A stretch of DNA of 64,000 nucleotides from Pseudomonadota bacterium (GTDB lineage Bacteria; Pseudomonadota; Gammaproteobacteria; Burkholderiales; Burkholderiaceae_C), in the NCBI GenBank assembly GCA_018241895.1, contig JAFECX010000035.1, forward strand, positions 44,735 to 108,734. The letters are read 5' to 3'. The notes beneath the pieces were generated by a model. It made no database searches, had not been told where the DNA came from, and saw only the letters and a program-made list of their open reading frames with translations. Each line of letters begins with the position of its first letter. Position 1 is the stretch's first letter. Made by a program: the position numbers and the translations under genes. This document shows positions 35,640 to 44,787 of this stretch, piece by piece.

Positions 35640-37319
35640 ATGAACACCCTCGCCCAGCATTCGACGGCTGCGCTCGCCGCCGGCTCCGATTGCCGCCCCT
35701 TCGGCGGCTTCTTCACGTATCACGGCCTGTGGGCGCCCGGCGTGCGGCTGTTCCGCAACCTGGGCTTCGCGGCCAAGGCGTTGATCGTCTCGATGGCATT
35801 CCTGGTGCCGTTGCTCGGCCTGCTGGGCTGGCAGCTGGTGTCCGAGGCCGAGGCGCAGCTGCAGGCGCGCCAGGACGCCACCCGCAACCACGTGGACGTC
35901 GCGTTCGGCGTGCTCGCCTGGGCGCAGACGCAGGAGAGCGCCGGCAAGCTCACGCGCGGGCAGGCGCAGGCGTTGGCCCGCCAGCAGATCGGCGCCCTGC
36001 GCTACGGCGGCGGCAAGGAGTACTTCTGGATCAACGACATGACGCCGCGCATCGTGATCCACCCGATCAAGCCCGAGCTCGACGGCAAGGATGTCGGCGA
36101 CATGAAGGACCCGAACGGCCTGCGCCTGTTCCAGGCCTTCGTCGATGTGGTGCGCAAGGACGGCAAGGGCTTCGTCGCCTATCAGTGGCCGCGGCCCGGC
36201 AGCGACAAGCCGGTCAACAAGATTTCGTACGTGCGCGGCTTCGAGCCCTGGGGCTGGATCGTGGGCTCCGGCATCTACGTCGACGACGTGCAGCGCGCCT
36301 TCGCCGAGCGCGCCCTGACGGCCGGCAGCATCGTCGCGGTCGCGATCGTGCTGGCCGGCTATCTGTTCCTGAGCTTCTACCGCGTCATGGACGGCGGCCT
36401 GAAGGAGACGCGGCGCCATCTGCGCGCGATCACCGACGGCGATCTCACCGCCTCGCCCGTGCCCTGGGGCCGTGACGAGGCGGCGCAGCTCATGCTCGAT
36501 CTCGGCCGCATGCAGGAGTCGCTGCGCGCGATGGTGCGGCGCGTGCGCGGCTCGAGCGACGAGATCGTGCACAGCAGCAGCGAGATCGCCAGCGGCGCCG
36601 CCGATCTGTCGGGACGCACCGAATCCTCGGCGGCGAGCCTGCAGGAAACGGCGGCCTCGATGGAGCAGATCACCGCCACCGTGAAGAGCACCTCGCAGCA
36701 CACGGACGAGGCGGCGCGCGTCGCCCGTCACAGCGCCGACGCGGCAGCGCAGGGCGGGCGCGTCATGCAGGACGTGGTGCGCACGATGGAGGGCATCCGC
36801 GATTCGTCGGCACGCATCGGCGAGATCATCGGCACCATCGACGGCATCGCGTTCCAGACCAACATCCTCGCGCTCAACGCCGCGGTCGAAGCGGCGCGCG
36901 CGGGCGAGCAGGGCCGCGGCTTTGCGGTCGTCGCGGGCGAGGTGCGCAGCCTCGCGCAGCGCAGTGCCGAAGCGGCACGCGAGATCAAGACGCTGATCGG
37001 CCGCAGCGTGGGCCAGGTGGCCGAGGGCGCCCAAGTCGTGCAGCAGGCGGGGGCGACGATGCAGCAGATCGTCGACTCGTCCGGCCGCGTGAGCGAACTG
37101 CTCGCCGAAGTGGCCACCGGCACGCGCGAGCAGACGCTGGGCATCGGCCAGATCGGCCAGGCGGTGCAGGAACTGGACCGCGTCACGCAGCACAACGCGG
37201 CGCTGGTGGAGCAGACGGCCGCGGCCTCCTCGGCGATGCGTGATCAGGCGCAGTCGCTGGCCGGCGAGGTGGCGCGCTTCCGGCTGCCCGCGGACGCGAC
37301 AGCCCGACGCGACGTCTGA
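35640..37319 (+). CDS. Methyl-accepting chemotaxis protein with single Cache sensor
   Basis: A 559-residue chemoreceptor. After a 45-residue cytoplasmic lead comes TM1 (AKALIVSMAFLVPLLGLLGW), then a periplasmic single-Cache domain (GGGKEYFWINDMTPRIVIHP, GFVAYQWPRPGSDKPVNKISY, WGWIVGSGIYVDDV), TM2, a HAMP segment (LRAITDGDLTASP) and the cytoplasmic signalling bundle. The hairpin tip EIIGTIDGIAFQTNILALNAAVEAARAGEQGRG is intact. There is no CheR-binding pentapeptide at the C-terminus (ends TARRDV). It sits inside the T6SS locus between the methyltransferase and vgrG. Confidence 0.94.
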   Translation: MNTLAQHSTAALAAGSDCRPFGGFFTYHGLWAPGVRLFRNLGFAAKALIVSMAFLVPLLGLLGWQLVSEAEAQLQARQDATRNHVDVAFGVLAWAQTQESAGKLTRGQAQALARQQIGALRYGGGKEYFWINDMTPRIVIHPIKPELDGKDVGDMKDPNGLRLFQAFVDVVRKDGKGFVAYQWPRPGSDKPVNKISYVRGFEPWGWIVGSGIYVDDVQRAFAERALTAGSIVAVAIVLAGYLFLSFYRVMDGGLKETRRHLRAITDGDLTASPVPWGRDEAAQLMLDLGRMQESLRAMVRRVRGSSDEIVHSSSEIASGAADLSGRTESSAASLQETAASMEQITATVKSTSQHTDEAARVARHSADAAAQGGRVMQDVVRTMEGIRDSSARIGEIIGTIDGIAFQTNILALNAAVEAARAGEQGRGFAVVAGEVRSLAQRSAEAAREIKTLIGRSVGQVAEGAQVVQQAGATMQQIVDSSGRVSELLAEVATGTREQTLGIGQIGQAVQELDRVTQHNAALVEQTAAASSAMRDQAQSLAGEVARFRLPADATARRDV

Positions 37320-37505
37320 TCCTGCCGTCGTGGCCCCGCGTGCGGCCGGCGCCGCCTCACGAGCGGCGCTCCGGGCCGCGCCTTGTCGGCACGAACAGGC
37401 GATCGGCGCGATCGCGGTATCGGCCATGACTTTCGTCGCTGGTCACTGCGCTCGCGTTTGCCCGAGCATGGCCGCAAGGCCCCACGCCACGGGGCGGATG
37501 CCGAC

Positions 37506-39785
37506 ATGCCTTCGTCGCCCGTCAGCTTCAAGAGCCCGCTGCCGCCCGAGGACCTGCGCTTCGAGGCCGTCACGGCCACGCAGGGCGTCTCGGCACTCGA
37601 CACGATCGAGCTGGAGCTGCTGAGCGCCAGGCCCGACATCGCCGCCGAGAAGCTCCTCGGCCAGCCCGTGGGCGTGGCCATCGCGCTGGGCGCTGGCGGC
37701 CAGCGGCACCTCAACGGCCTGGTCACACGGCTGGGCATCGGACGCGCGCAGGGGCGCTGGTTTCGCTATCACGCCAGCGTGCGCCCCTGGCTGTGGGCGC
37801 TCACACGCACGGCCGACTGCCGCATCTTCCAGGACCAGAACGTGCGGCAGATCATCGAGACCGTGTTCGCCGACCACGCCGCGATCGCCGACTTCCGCTT
37901 CAAGCTGCACAAGAGCTACCGCACCCGCACCTACTGCGTGCAGTACCGCGAGACGGACTTCGATTTCGTCGCCCGGCTGTGCGAGGAAGAAGGCATCTAC
38001 TGGTACTTCGAGCACGGCGCGGGCGGCGCGCAGCAGCTCGTGCTGGTGGACGACGTGGCCGCGCTCGAGCCTGCGCCCGGCGCCGAGTCGCTGCCGTACT
38101 ACGACAACCGCGGCCAGCGCGCACCCGACGTCGCCACCATCGGCGACTGGAGCGCATCGCGCGAGGTGCGCACCGGCAAGGCCGCGCTCACGAGCTACGA
38201 CTTCGAGCGCCCGGGCACCACGCTGCGGGTCGAACAGGTGCAGCCGCGCTCGCACACGCTCGACGACGCCGAGGTGTTCGACTTCGAAGGCCGGTACACG
38301 CGCAAGGACGACGGCCAGCACCTGGTCGACACCCGGCTCGAGGAGCTGCAGTGCGGCTTCGAGCGCCTGGCGGGCACCACCACCTCGCACGCGCTGCAGG
38401 TGGGGCACCTGTTCAGGCTCACCAACCATCCGCGCGCGGACCAGAACGCGCAATACCTGTGCCTGCACAGCCGGCTCAGCCTGCGCCTGGCGCCCAGCGA
38501 ATCGGTCGGCGGCGCGGGCACCGATGGTGGCGACCACTTCGAGTGCAGCTTCGCGGCGCAGCCCTCGCAGCAACCGTACCGCGCGCCCCGGCGCACGCCC
38601 AGGCCCTTCGTGCAGGGCCCGCAGACCGCCGTCGTCGCGGGCCCGGCGGGCGAGGAGATCTACACCGACAAGTACGGTCGCGTCAAAGTCCAGTTCCACT
38701 GGGACCGCTACGGCAAGAGGAACGACCAGAGCTCGTGCTGGGTGCGCGTGTCCTCGCCGTGGGCGGGCAAGAGCTTCGGCTTCGTGCAGATCCCGCGCAT
38801 CGGCCAGGAGGTGGTCGTCTCCTTCCTCGAGGGCGACCCCGACCAGCCGCTCGTCACCGGCCGCGTCTACAACGCCGAGCAGATGCCACCGTGGGAGCTG
38901 CCGTCCAACGCCACGCAAAGCGGCGTGCTCACGCGCAGCAGCAAGGGCGGCGCCTACGGCAACGCCAACGCCATCCGCTTCGAGGACAGGAAGGGCGCCG
39001 AGCAGCTGTGGATCCACGCCGAGAAGAACCAGGACATCGAGGTCGAGAACGACGAGACGCACTCGGTCGGGCATGACCGCAGCAAGACCGTCGACCACGA
39101 CGAGACCGTGCTCGTCAAGCACGACCGCACCGAGACGGTGGGCAACAACGAGACGATCACCATCGGCGCGAACCGCACCGAGAAGGTGGGCGTCGACGAG
39201 ACGATCACGATCGGCGCCAGCCGCCGCGAGCAGGTGGGCGCCAACGAGACCCTCACGATCGGCGCCAACCGCAGCGTGACGGTCGGCGCCAGCGAGACCG
39301 TCACCGTCGCGCTGCAGCGCACGCACAGCGTGGGCATCAACGAGACGATCGCCATCGGCGCCGCGCAGGAAGTCGCCATCGGCGCGGCGCAGACGGTCAC
39401 GGTGGGCGCGATGCAGGCGATCTCGGTCGGCGCCAACCAGAGCACCGAGGTCGGCGCCAACCAGAGCACCAGCGTCGCTGCCAACCAGAGCACCAGCGTC
39501 GCTGCCGACCGCAGCGTGCAGGTGGGCGGCGCTCAGGGCCTGCAAGTCGGCAAGGGCCGCAGCACGAGCGTCGCCGAGGGCGACACGCTCACGGTCGGCA
39601 AGGCCCTCGTCATCAACGCCGGCGACGCCGTCACGATCCAGACCGGCAGCGCCAGCATCACGATGAAGAAGGACGGCACCATCGTCATCAAGGGCAAGGA
39701 CATCACGCTCGAGGGCTCGGGCAAGATCAGCATCCGGGCCAGTTCCGACGTGGTCGTCAAGGGCTCCAAGATCCTGCAGAACTGA
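37506..39785 (+). CDS. vgrG: T6SS spike protein VgrG (TssI)
   Basis: A 759-residue VgrG. The gp27-like part begins FKSPLPPEDLRFEAVTATQGVSALD and includes YRETDFDFVARLCEEEGIYWYFEH and FDFEGRYTRKDDGQHLVDTRLEELQ. The gp5-like OB fold reads YTDKYGRVKVQFHWDRYGKRN with SCWVRVSSPWAGKSFGFVQIPRIGQEVVVSFLEGDPD. It ends with a long octapeptide-repeat beta-helix and a DUF2345-like end, with no fused effector domain. The start was placed at MPSSPVSFKS; an upstream in-frame ATG adds 41 Arg-rich residues without homology. Confidence 0.95.
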   Translation: MPSSPVSFKSPLPPEDLRFEAVTATQGVSALDTIELELLSARPDIAAEKLLGQPVGVAIALGAGGQRHLNGLVTRLGIGRAQGRWFRYHASVRPWLWALTRTADCRIFQDQNVRQIIETVFADHAAIADFRFKLHKSYRTRTYCVQYRETDFDFVARLCEEEGIYWYFEHGAGGAQQLVLVDDVAALEPAPGAESLPYYDNRGQRAPDVATIGDWSASREVRTGKAALTSYDFERPGTTLRVEQVQPRSHTLDDAEVFDFEGRYTRKDDGQHLVDTRLEELQCGFERLAGTTTSHALQVGHLFRLTNHPRADQNAQYLCLHSRLSLRLAPSESVGGAGTDGGDHFECSFAAQPSQQPYRAPRRTPRPFVQGPQTAVVAGPAGEEIYTDKYGRVKVQFHWDRYGKRNDQSSCWVRVSSPWAGKSFGFVQIPRIGQEVVVSFLEGDPDQPLVTGRVYNAEQMPPWELPSNATQSGVLTRSSKGGAYGNANAIRFEDRKGAEQLWIHAEKNQDIEVENDETHSVGHDRSKTVDHDETVLVKHDRTETVGNNETITIGANRTEKVGVDETITIGASRREQVGANETLTIGANRSVTVGASETVTVALQRTHSVGINETIAIGAAQEVAIGAAQTVTVGAMQAISVGANQSTEVGANQSTSVAANQSTSVAADRSVQVGGAQGLQVGKGRSTSVAEGDTLTVGKALVINAGDAVTIQTGSASITMKKDGTIVIKGKDITLEGSGKISIRASSDVVVKGSKILQN
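39426..39521 (+). repeat. 24-bp tandem repeats in the vgrG beta-helix
   Basis: Four contiguous 24-bp units encode VGANQSTE, VGANQSTS, VAANQSTS and VAADRSVQ. They are the best-conserved part of a much longer array of degenerate octapeptides (VGxNETxT/IGANRxE type) that forms the needle beta-helix between about residues 515 and 700. Confidence 0.85.
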
Positions 39786-39789
39786 AGCC

Positions 39790-41148
39790 ATGGCGGCGCG
39801 CGGACAGCCGAGCGCAGCGCCCGCGGCCGCCGCGCCCGGTCGCGCCGTCTGGCCCGTCGTGCGCCAGCACGTCGAGGACGCGGCGCACCTGCGGCAGGTG
39901 CGCCGCGTGCTGGTGCGTGCGCCGCATGTCGCTTTGCATCGGCTGGCGCGCCACGACGAGCGCATCGCCGCGCATGTCGACGGCATGGTCGTCAACGCCG
40001 CGGCGGCGCGCCGGCTCGTGCTCGAGGCGCTCGCCTCGCCGTCGCCGGGCGGCGCGTTCGCCGCTGCGACGCTGGCGCTGCTCACCGACGACGACGCGCT
40101 GCTGGCCGATCTGCGCGCGCTGGCTGCGACGTTGCCGCAAGTGTTCGATGGCCTCGCTTCGGCGCTGGGCTGGGTCGGGCCGGCGCGGCTGCGCGGCACG
40201 GTGCGCGACCTGCTGGCATCGGGCATGCCGGCGCTGCAAAGGCTCGGCATCACCGCCTGCGCGCTGCACCGCGTCGATCCGGGGCCGGCGCTGCTGGCCG
40301 CCGCGCACAGCGACGATGCGCCTTTGCGCGCTGCCGCCCTGCGCTGCGCGGGCGTGCTCGGCCGCAGCGATCTGCTGCCGATGGCGACGGCCAGCCTGCA
40401 CTGCGCAAGCGGTGTCGACGCCCCCGAAGCCCGCGACGTCACGCTGGGCGCTGCACTTGCGGCCTGCCGCTTCGGCCAGGGAGCCCTCGCGTTGACTGCG
40501 CTCGAGCGTCTGTCGCACGTCGAGGGCTGGCCGGGCTTGCAGGCGCTGAGCCTGGCACTGTCTTCGGCGCCAGCCGCAGCCGCTGCGGAGCTTGCGCGCG
40601 CCTGGGGGGCGGCCGCGCGCGGCGAGCCATCGGCTCTGGCTGCGCGCCGGGCCATCCAGTCGGTGGCCCTGCTGGGCCAGGTCGAGCACCTGCCCTGGCT
40701 GATCGGGCAGATGGCCGACCCCGCGCTGGCCCGACTTGCCGGGGAGGCCTTCAGCTGGATCACCGGCATCGATCTGGCTGCGTCCGATCTCGAGACGCCG
40801 ACGCAGCCGCCACAGACCGGGTCTGCCGAACCGGCGGACTGCGACGGCACGACCGCAGTCGACCTGGCGCTCGCCGAGGACGACAGCCTGCCCTGGCCCG
40901 ACGCGGCAAGGATCGCGCGCTGGTGGGGCGGCAACCGTGAGCGCTTCGCCACCGGCGCAGCAGCGCGCTTCATGGGCCATGCGCCGCACGATGCGCACGC
41001 GCTGCGCCGCACGCTGCACAGCGGCGGCCAGCGGCAGCGGCATCATGCGGCCTGGCTGCTGGGCTTGCAGCAGCCCGGCACGCCGCTCTTTGCGGTCTGC
41101 GCGCCCGCGCCCAGGCAGCGGGCGCTGCTCGCCCGCCTGTCCGGCTGA
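39790..41148 (+). CDS. TIGR02270-family HEAT-like protein linked to T6SS
   Basis: A 452-residue protein matching the conserved hypothetical family TIGR02270 in overall style: VVRQHVEDAAHLRQVRRVLVRAPHVALHRLARHDERIAAHVDG at the start, HEAT-like alanine/leucine helical repeats in the middle, and EAFSWITGIDL with a final WLLGLQQPGTPLF region. The family is repeatedly found beside vgrG in T6SS loci; its function is not established, and a chaperone or adaptor role for spike assembly or effector loading is plausible. It starts 4 bp after the vgrG stop. Confidence 0.83.
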   Translation: MAARGQPSAAPAAAAPGRAVWPVVRQHVEDAAHLRQVRRVLVRAPHVALHRLARHDERIAAHVDGMVVNAAAARRLVLEALASPSPGGAFAAATLALLTDDDALLADLRALAATLPQVFDGLASALGWVGPARLRGTVRDLLASGMPALQRLGITACALHRVDPGPALLAAAHSDDAPLRAAALRCAGVLGRSDLLPMATASLHCASGVDAPEARDVTLGAALAACRFGQGALALTALERLSHVEGWPGLQALSLALSSAPAAAAAELARAWGAAARGEPSALAARRAIQSVALLGQVEHLPWLIGQMADPALARLAGEAFSWITGIDLAASDLETPTQPPQTGSAEPADCDGTTAVDLALAEDDSLPWPDAARIARWWGGNRERFATGAAARFMGHAPHDAHALRRTLHSGGQRQRHHAAWLLGLQQPGTPLFAVCAPAPRQRALLARLSG

Positions 41149-41397
41149 GGTCGACCGCGCGATGCCGGCAAGTCCACAGGGTCGCAGATGCGCTCGGCGC
41201 ACGGACTGCGCACGGACCGCGCACGGGCAGCACGTGGACGCCACGCGGAAGCCACGCGGACGGCGCAATCGAGCGTCGGATCGAGCAGCGGTCGTGACGT
41301 GCTCGTTCGGCACGCGGCCCGCCGCCCCCTGGAATCGAGGGGCGCTCAGCTGCGGCCGCCTGGGGTGGTGAGCGCTGGCACCTGGGGATCGACCGTC

Positions 41398-41556
41398 ATG
41401 GACCCGCGCACGCTCTTTCCCCTGCTCGCCATCGCCTTCGCCGTTGCGGCACTGTGGCGCCGCCGGCGCAGCGGCCGCTGGCGTGGCGCTGCGGCGACGT
41501 GGCTGTGGCTGGCGGCCGTTTTCGCCGCGGTTGCAACGGGGTTGCACTTCGCGTGA
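41398..41556 (+). CDS. Small two-helix membrane protein
   Basis: A 52-residue protein with two hydrophobic helices (LFPLLAIAFAVAALW and AAATWLWLAAVFAAVATGLHF) separated by a strongly basic loop (RRRRSGRWRG), giving an N-out/C-out or hairpin topology. The ATG is preceded by GGGGAT, a weak ribosome site. No family is certain, though short proteins of this pattern recur in Burkholderiales. A longer frame upstream is compositionally unlike a protein. Function unknown. Confidence 0.55.
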   Translation: MDPRTLFPLLAIAFAVAALWRRRRSGRWRGAAATWLWLAAVFAAVATGLHFA

Positions 41557-41761
41557 ACGTGAACCTGCGCCTGAGCGTGCGTGTGGGCGTGCGCGCGCGA
41601 CGGCGCGTAGCGCCGCCGTGCGATGGCGCACGCTTGGCCACCAGCCCCCACGCGAGCGTGACTTTGGTCGATTGCCGGCACCTGCCGCGCTGCAGACGAT
41701 GGCCTGGACGCAGCGTCGCGCGCGGCGCAGATGCGGGTTGACCCCGGAGCCGGGCCACGCG

Positions 41762-43954
41762 ATGTCCACGATCCTCACGCTGCGGGCGGTCTCGCTCAAC
41801 GATCAGCCGCTGACGCGACCGATCACGGCGCGCTTCGACGCCGGGGGCGGCACCATCGGGCGCACCGACCACAACACGATGGCGTTGCCCGACCCCGAGC
41901 GCTTCATCTCGCGCAAACAGGCCGAGATCGTGCTCACGGACGAAGGCTTCGTGATCCGCAACGTCGGCGCGGCCAACCCCATCGTGGTCGGACAACGCAC
42001 GCTCGGGCAGGGTGAGACGGCCGTGCTTCGGCCGCGCGACGTGGTCCGCGTCGGCGGCTACGAATTGCGCGCCGACTTCCCTGCGCTCGCGTCGGCTCCG
42101 GGCGAGGGTTCGCCAGAACGCGCGATCGCTTCGGCTGCGCGCGGCGCCGAGGCAGCCGATCCCGTGGGGCAGCCGGGCGCTGCCGAGGTGCACCCGGCAG
42201 CGCTGCCACCGAGCGCGCCGCCGCGTGCGGCACCGGGCGCGACAGGCGGTGCGACAGGCGGTGCGACAGGCGGTGCGACAGGCGGTGCGGCAGGCAGCGC
42301 GACAGGCGGTGCGGCAGGCGGCGCGGAATCGCCGGCGCAGGGCAGCGCCGTCTCGCCATCGTCCGCCCAGCTTCGTTCGAGCCGGGCCGCGCCAAGCGCC
42401 AACCCGTTCGCGGATCTGCTGGGGCCGGCGTCCGCCGCGGCCGCGAATCCCTTCGCCGACCTGCTCGGCGCCGCGCCCACCGCCGCGCCCCCCGGGGCCA
42501 CGCCGAACCCCGCGTCGCGCGGCGCCGACCCGTTCCAGGCTCTCTTCGCGACGCCGTCCGATCCGCCCGCAGCACCGCGCGCAGCGCCGTCCGCTGCCGC
42601 GCCGGCCGCGGGTGCGCCGGCCCGCCCGGTCGTCGTCGATCCCTTCGACGGCCTGATTCCGCCACCGGCCGGGGTGCAGGCCGGCTCGGCCGCCTTCGCG
42701 ACACCTGCACCGACGCCCGGGCGACTGCCGGACGACTTCGATCCGTTCGGCCCGGCCGAACCGGCTCCGCCGATCCCCGCTCCCCCGCTGCCCGGTTCGG
42801 CCGACGACCCGTTCTTCGATCTGCGCGCGGGCAGCGCCGCGCCGACGCTGGATGCGGCTTTCGACCTGCCCGGCGCGGCAGCGGCCGACGATCCGCTGGC
42901 GCGCTTCATGGCGGGGGCGCCGATCGCCGGGCCGGGGCCCGTGAGCACGGCAGGCCCCTCGGCCCAGACCGATCCTCTGGCCGCGCTCGGGTTCACCAGC
43001 GCAGGCGACGCCGACGCCTGCGCTCCCGCACAGCCCGACCACCTGCCCGCGGTGCACGGTGCCTTCGCCCCGCCGCGCGTCGCCGCACCGGCAACCGCGC
43101 AGCCGGCGCGGATTCCGACGATCTCGCCGCCGGGGGCGCCATTGCGCGCGCTTGCGCCTGTAGAGGTGCCTGTGGACGCGCCTGTGGACGCGCCTGCGGC
43201 GGCGCCTGCCGACGCATCCGCCGCGGCGCCTGCCGCCGGTGTGCCTGCCGACGCACAGGCGGCGGCCCCGGTCCATGCGCCAACCGTTGCACCCGAGGCC
43301 GCGCGCGCGCGTGCACCCACTGCGCCGATGGCAGCGCCGGGCGCCGCTGCCGACGCCGAGTCGCTGTGGCGCGCGTTCTGCGACGGCGCCGGCGTCGCGC
43401 TGCCGCTGCCGCCGGGTCCACCCGCCGAGCGCATGCGTGCGATCGGCCTCGTGCTGCGCGCCGCCGTGGACGGGACGCTGCAGCTGATGTCGGTGCGCGC
43501 CAGCACCAAGAACGAGATGCGCGCCGCGGTCACACAGATCCAGGCGCGCAGCAACAATCCGCTGAAGTTCACGCCCGATGGCGCCGGCGGCGTCGAGCAA
43601 CTGGTGATGCCGCCGGCGCGCGGCTTCCTCGGCGGACCCGAGGCGATGCGCGACGCGATGGTCGACCTGGTGGGGCACTCGATCGGCACCGTGCAGGGCA
43701 TGCGCGCGGCGCTCGAAGGCCTGCTCGAGCGCTTCGATCCGGCCGCGCTCGAAGCCAAGCTCGGTGCCGGCTCGGTGCTCGACAGCCTGCTGCCGATGAA
43801 CCGCAAGGCGCGGCTGTGGGAGCTGTACCTGCAGCACTTCCGCACCCTCCGCGACGAGGCCGAGGACGATTTCCATGCGCTGTTCGGCAAGGCCTTCGTC
43901 GCCGCCTACGAGCAGCAGGTCGAGCGCCTGAAGGCGCGCGGCCCCTCGTCGTGA
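41762..43954 (+). CDS. tagH: T6SS FHA-domain scaffold protein TagH
   Basis: A 730-residue TagH/Fha-type protein. The N-terminal FHA domain (residues about 5-105) has GRTDHNTMALPDPERFISRKQAEI with phosphothreonine-binding Arg34 and Ser50, and NVGAANPI. A long disordered Ala/Pro/Gly linker follows, including GATG repeats and repeated NPFADLLG and DPF motifs. The C-terminal TagH domain spans roughly 555-725 (FCDGAGV and VRASTKNEMRAAVTQIQARSNNPLKF, LLPMNRKARLWELY). FHA proteins read threonine phosphorylation to license T6SS assembly. GTGA overlap with the phosphatase gene. Confidence 0.93.
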   Translation: MSTILTLRAVSLNDQPLTRPITARFDAGGGTIGRTDHNTMALPDPERFISRKQAEIVLTDEGFVIRNVGAANPIVVGQRTLGQGETAVLRPRDVVRVGGYELRADFPALASAPGEGSPERAIASAARGAEAADPVGQPGAAEVHPAALPPSAPPRAAPGATGGATGGATGGATGGAAGSATGGAAGGAESPAQGSAVSPSSAQLRSSRAAPSANPFADLLGPASAAAANPFADLLGAAPTAAPPGATPNPASRGADPFQALFATPSDPPAAPRAAPSAAAPAAGAPARPVVVDPFDGLIPPPAGVQAGSAAFATPAPTPGRLPDDFDPFGPAEPAPPIPAPPLPGSADDPFFDLRAGSAAPTLDAAFDLPGAAAADDPLARFMAGAPIAGPGPVSTAGPSAQTDPLAALGFTSAGDADACAPAQPDHLPAVHGAFAPPRVAAPATAQPARIPTISPPGAPLRALAPVEVPVDAPVDAPAAAPADASAAAPAAGVPADAQAAAPVHAPTVAPEAARARAPTAPMAAPGAAADAESLWRAFCDGAGVALPLPPGPPAERMRAIGLVLRAAVDGTLQLMSVRASTKNEMRAAVTQIQARSNNPLKFTPDGAGGVEQLVMPPARGFLGGPEAMRDAMVDLVGHSIGTVQGMRAALEGLLERFDPAALEAKLGAGSVLDSLLPMNRKARLWELYLQHFRTLRDEAEDDFHALFGKAFVAAYEQQVERLKARGPSS
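42239..42322 (+). repeat. Seven 12-bp in-frame repeats encoding Gly/Ala/Thr in tagH
   Basis: Seven tandem 12-bp units, mostly GCGACAGGCGGT, encode ATGG-type tetrapeptides in the disordered linker of TagH. Four consecutive copies are perfect; the others differ by one to three bases. Confidence 0.92.
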
Positions 43955-44742
43955 CGCGTATCCGCATCGCCGCGTGCACCGATCCCGGTGCGCGCGGCAG
44001 CAACGAGGACGACCTGCGCCACGGCCACGGCCCGAGCGGCACCTACGCGGTGCTCGCCGACGGCGCCGGCGGTCACGCGCGCGGCCGCGAGGCGGCGCAG
44101 CGCGCGGTGGCGTCGATCGAGCGTGCGCTCGGCGACATCGGCGTCGGCTTCGCCCCCGGCAGTCTGACGCAGATCGTGCGTGGGGCGCACGCCGACATCC
44201 AGCAGCGGCAGGACTCGAACGACCGCGCCTTGCGCATGCATGCCACCGTGGTCGTGCTGTGGGTGGCGCCGGACGAGCGCCACGTGCTGTGGAGCAACGT
44301 CGGCGACTCGCGGCTGTACCGCGTCCGCCACGGCCGCGCCGATGTGCTGACGCAGGACGACAGCGTCGTGCACCAGATGATGCTCGCCGGCGTGCTCACG
44401 GCCGAGCAGTCGCGCCGGCACCCGCAGAAGAACCACCTCATCGCCGCCCTGGGCATCGAGGGCGGGGTGGAGCCGCACACCGTCTTGCAGCCGGCCGAGC
44501 TGCGCGAGGGGGACGCGTTCTTGCTGTGTTCGGACGGCTGGTGGGATGGCTTCGAGCCGGAGGATCTGGCGCTCGCGCTCGCGCGTGCCTACGCGCCCGA
44601 GGACTGGCTCGCCGACCTGGCACAGCGCATCCGCGCGCGCGCCGCGCCGCGGCAGGACAACTTCAGCGCGATCGCCGTGTGGGTGGGCGAGCCTGCGGAG
44701 ATGACGATCGCCCGGCTGAACCGCGCGCCGGCGCCGCGCTGA
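43951..44742 (+). CDS. pppA: T6SS-associated PP2C-type serine/threonine phosphatase PppA
   Basis: A 263-residue PPM-family phosphatase. The metal-binding motifs are visible: ARGSNEDDLRHG, VLADGAGGH (the more usual residue is Met in DGMGGH), NVGDSRLYRVRHG, FLLCSDGWWDG and RQDNFSAIAV. Length is typical of T6SS Stp/PppA. It reverses threonine phosphorylation sensed by the FHA protein. The start is GTG, overlapping the tagH stop as GTGA. The usual antagonist kinase PpkA is not found next to it or elsewhere in the window. Confidence 0.93.
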   Translation: MTRIRIAACTDPGARGSNEDDLRHGHGPSGTYAVLADGAGGHARGREAAQRAVASIERALGDIGVGFAPGSLTQIVRGAHADIQQRQDSNDRALRMHATVVVLWVAPDERHVLWSNVGDSRLYRVRHGRADVLTQDDSVVHQMMLAGVLTAEQSRRHPQKNHLIAALGIEGGVEPHTVLQPAELREGDAFLLCSDGWWDGFEPEDLALALARAYAPEDWLADLAQRIRARAAPRQDNFSAIAVWVGEPAEMTIARLNRAPAPR

Positions 44743-44746
44743 CCGC

Positions 44747-44775
44747 GCCCCGGTGTCGGCACACCGCGCCGGGGC
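44747..44775. terminator. Bidirectional hairpin between convergent pppA and tagF
   Basis: In the 45-bp convergent gap, GCCCCGG pairs with CCGGGGC. Inside it CGGTGT, loop CGGC, ACACCG forms an alternative perfect 6-bp stem. No U-run follows on either strand. As the only structure between convergent genes it is a candidate terminator for both, of unproven efficiency. Confidence 0.45.
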
Positions 44776-44787
44776 GGCGCGGCGCGC

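Noticed and set aside
37383..37505. Upstream in-frame start of vgrG (41 extra residues)
   Set aside because: Arg-rich, no homology; the gp27-like fold starts right after the later ATG.
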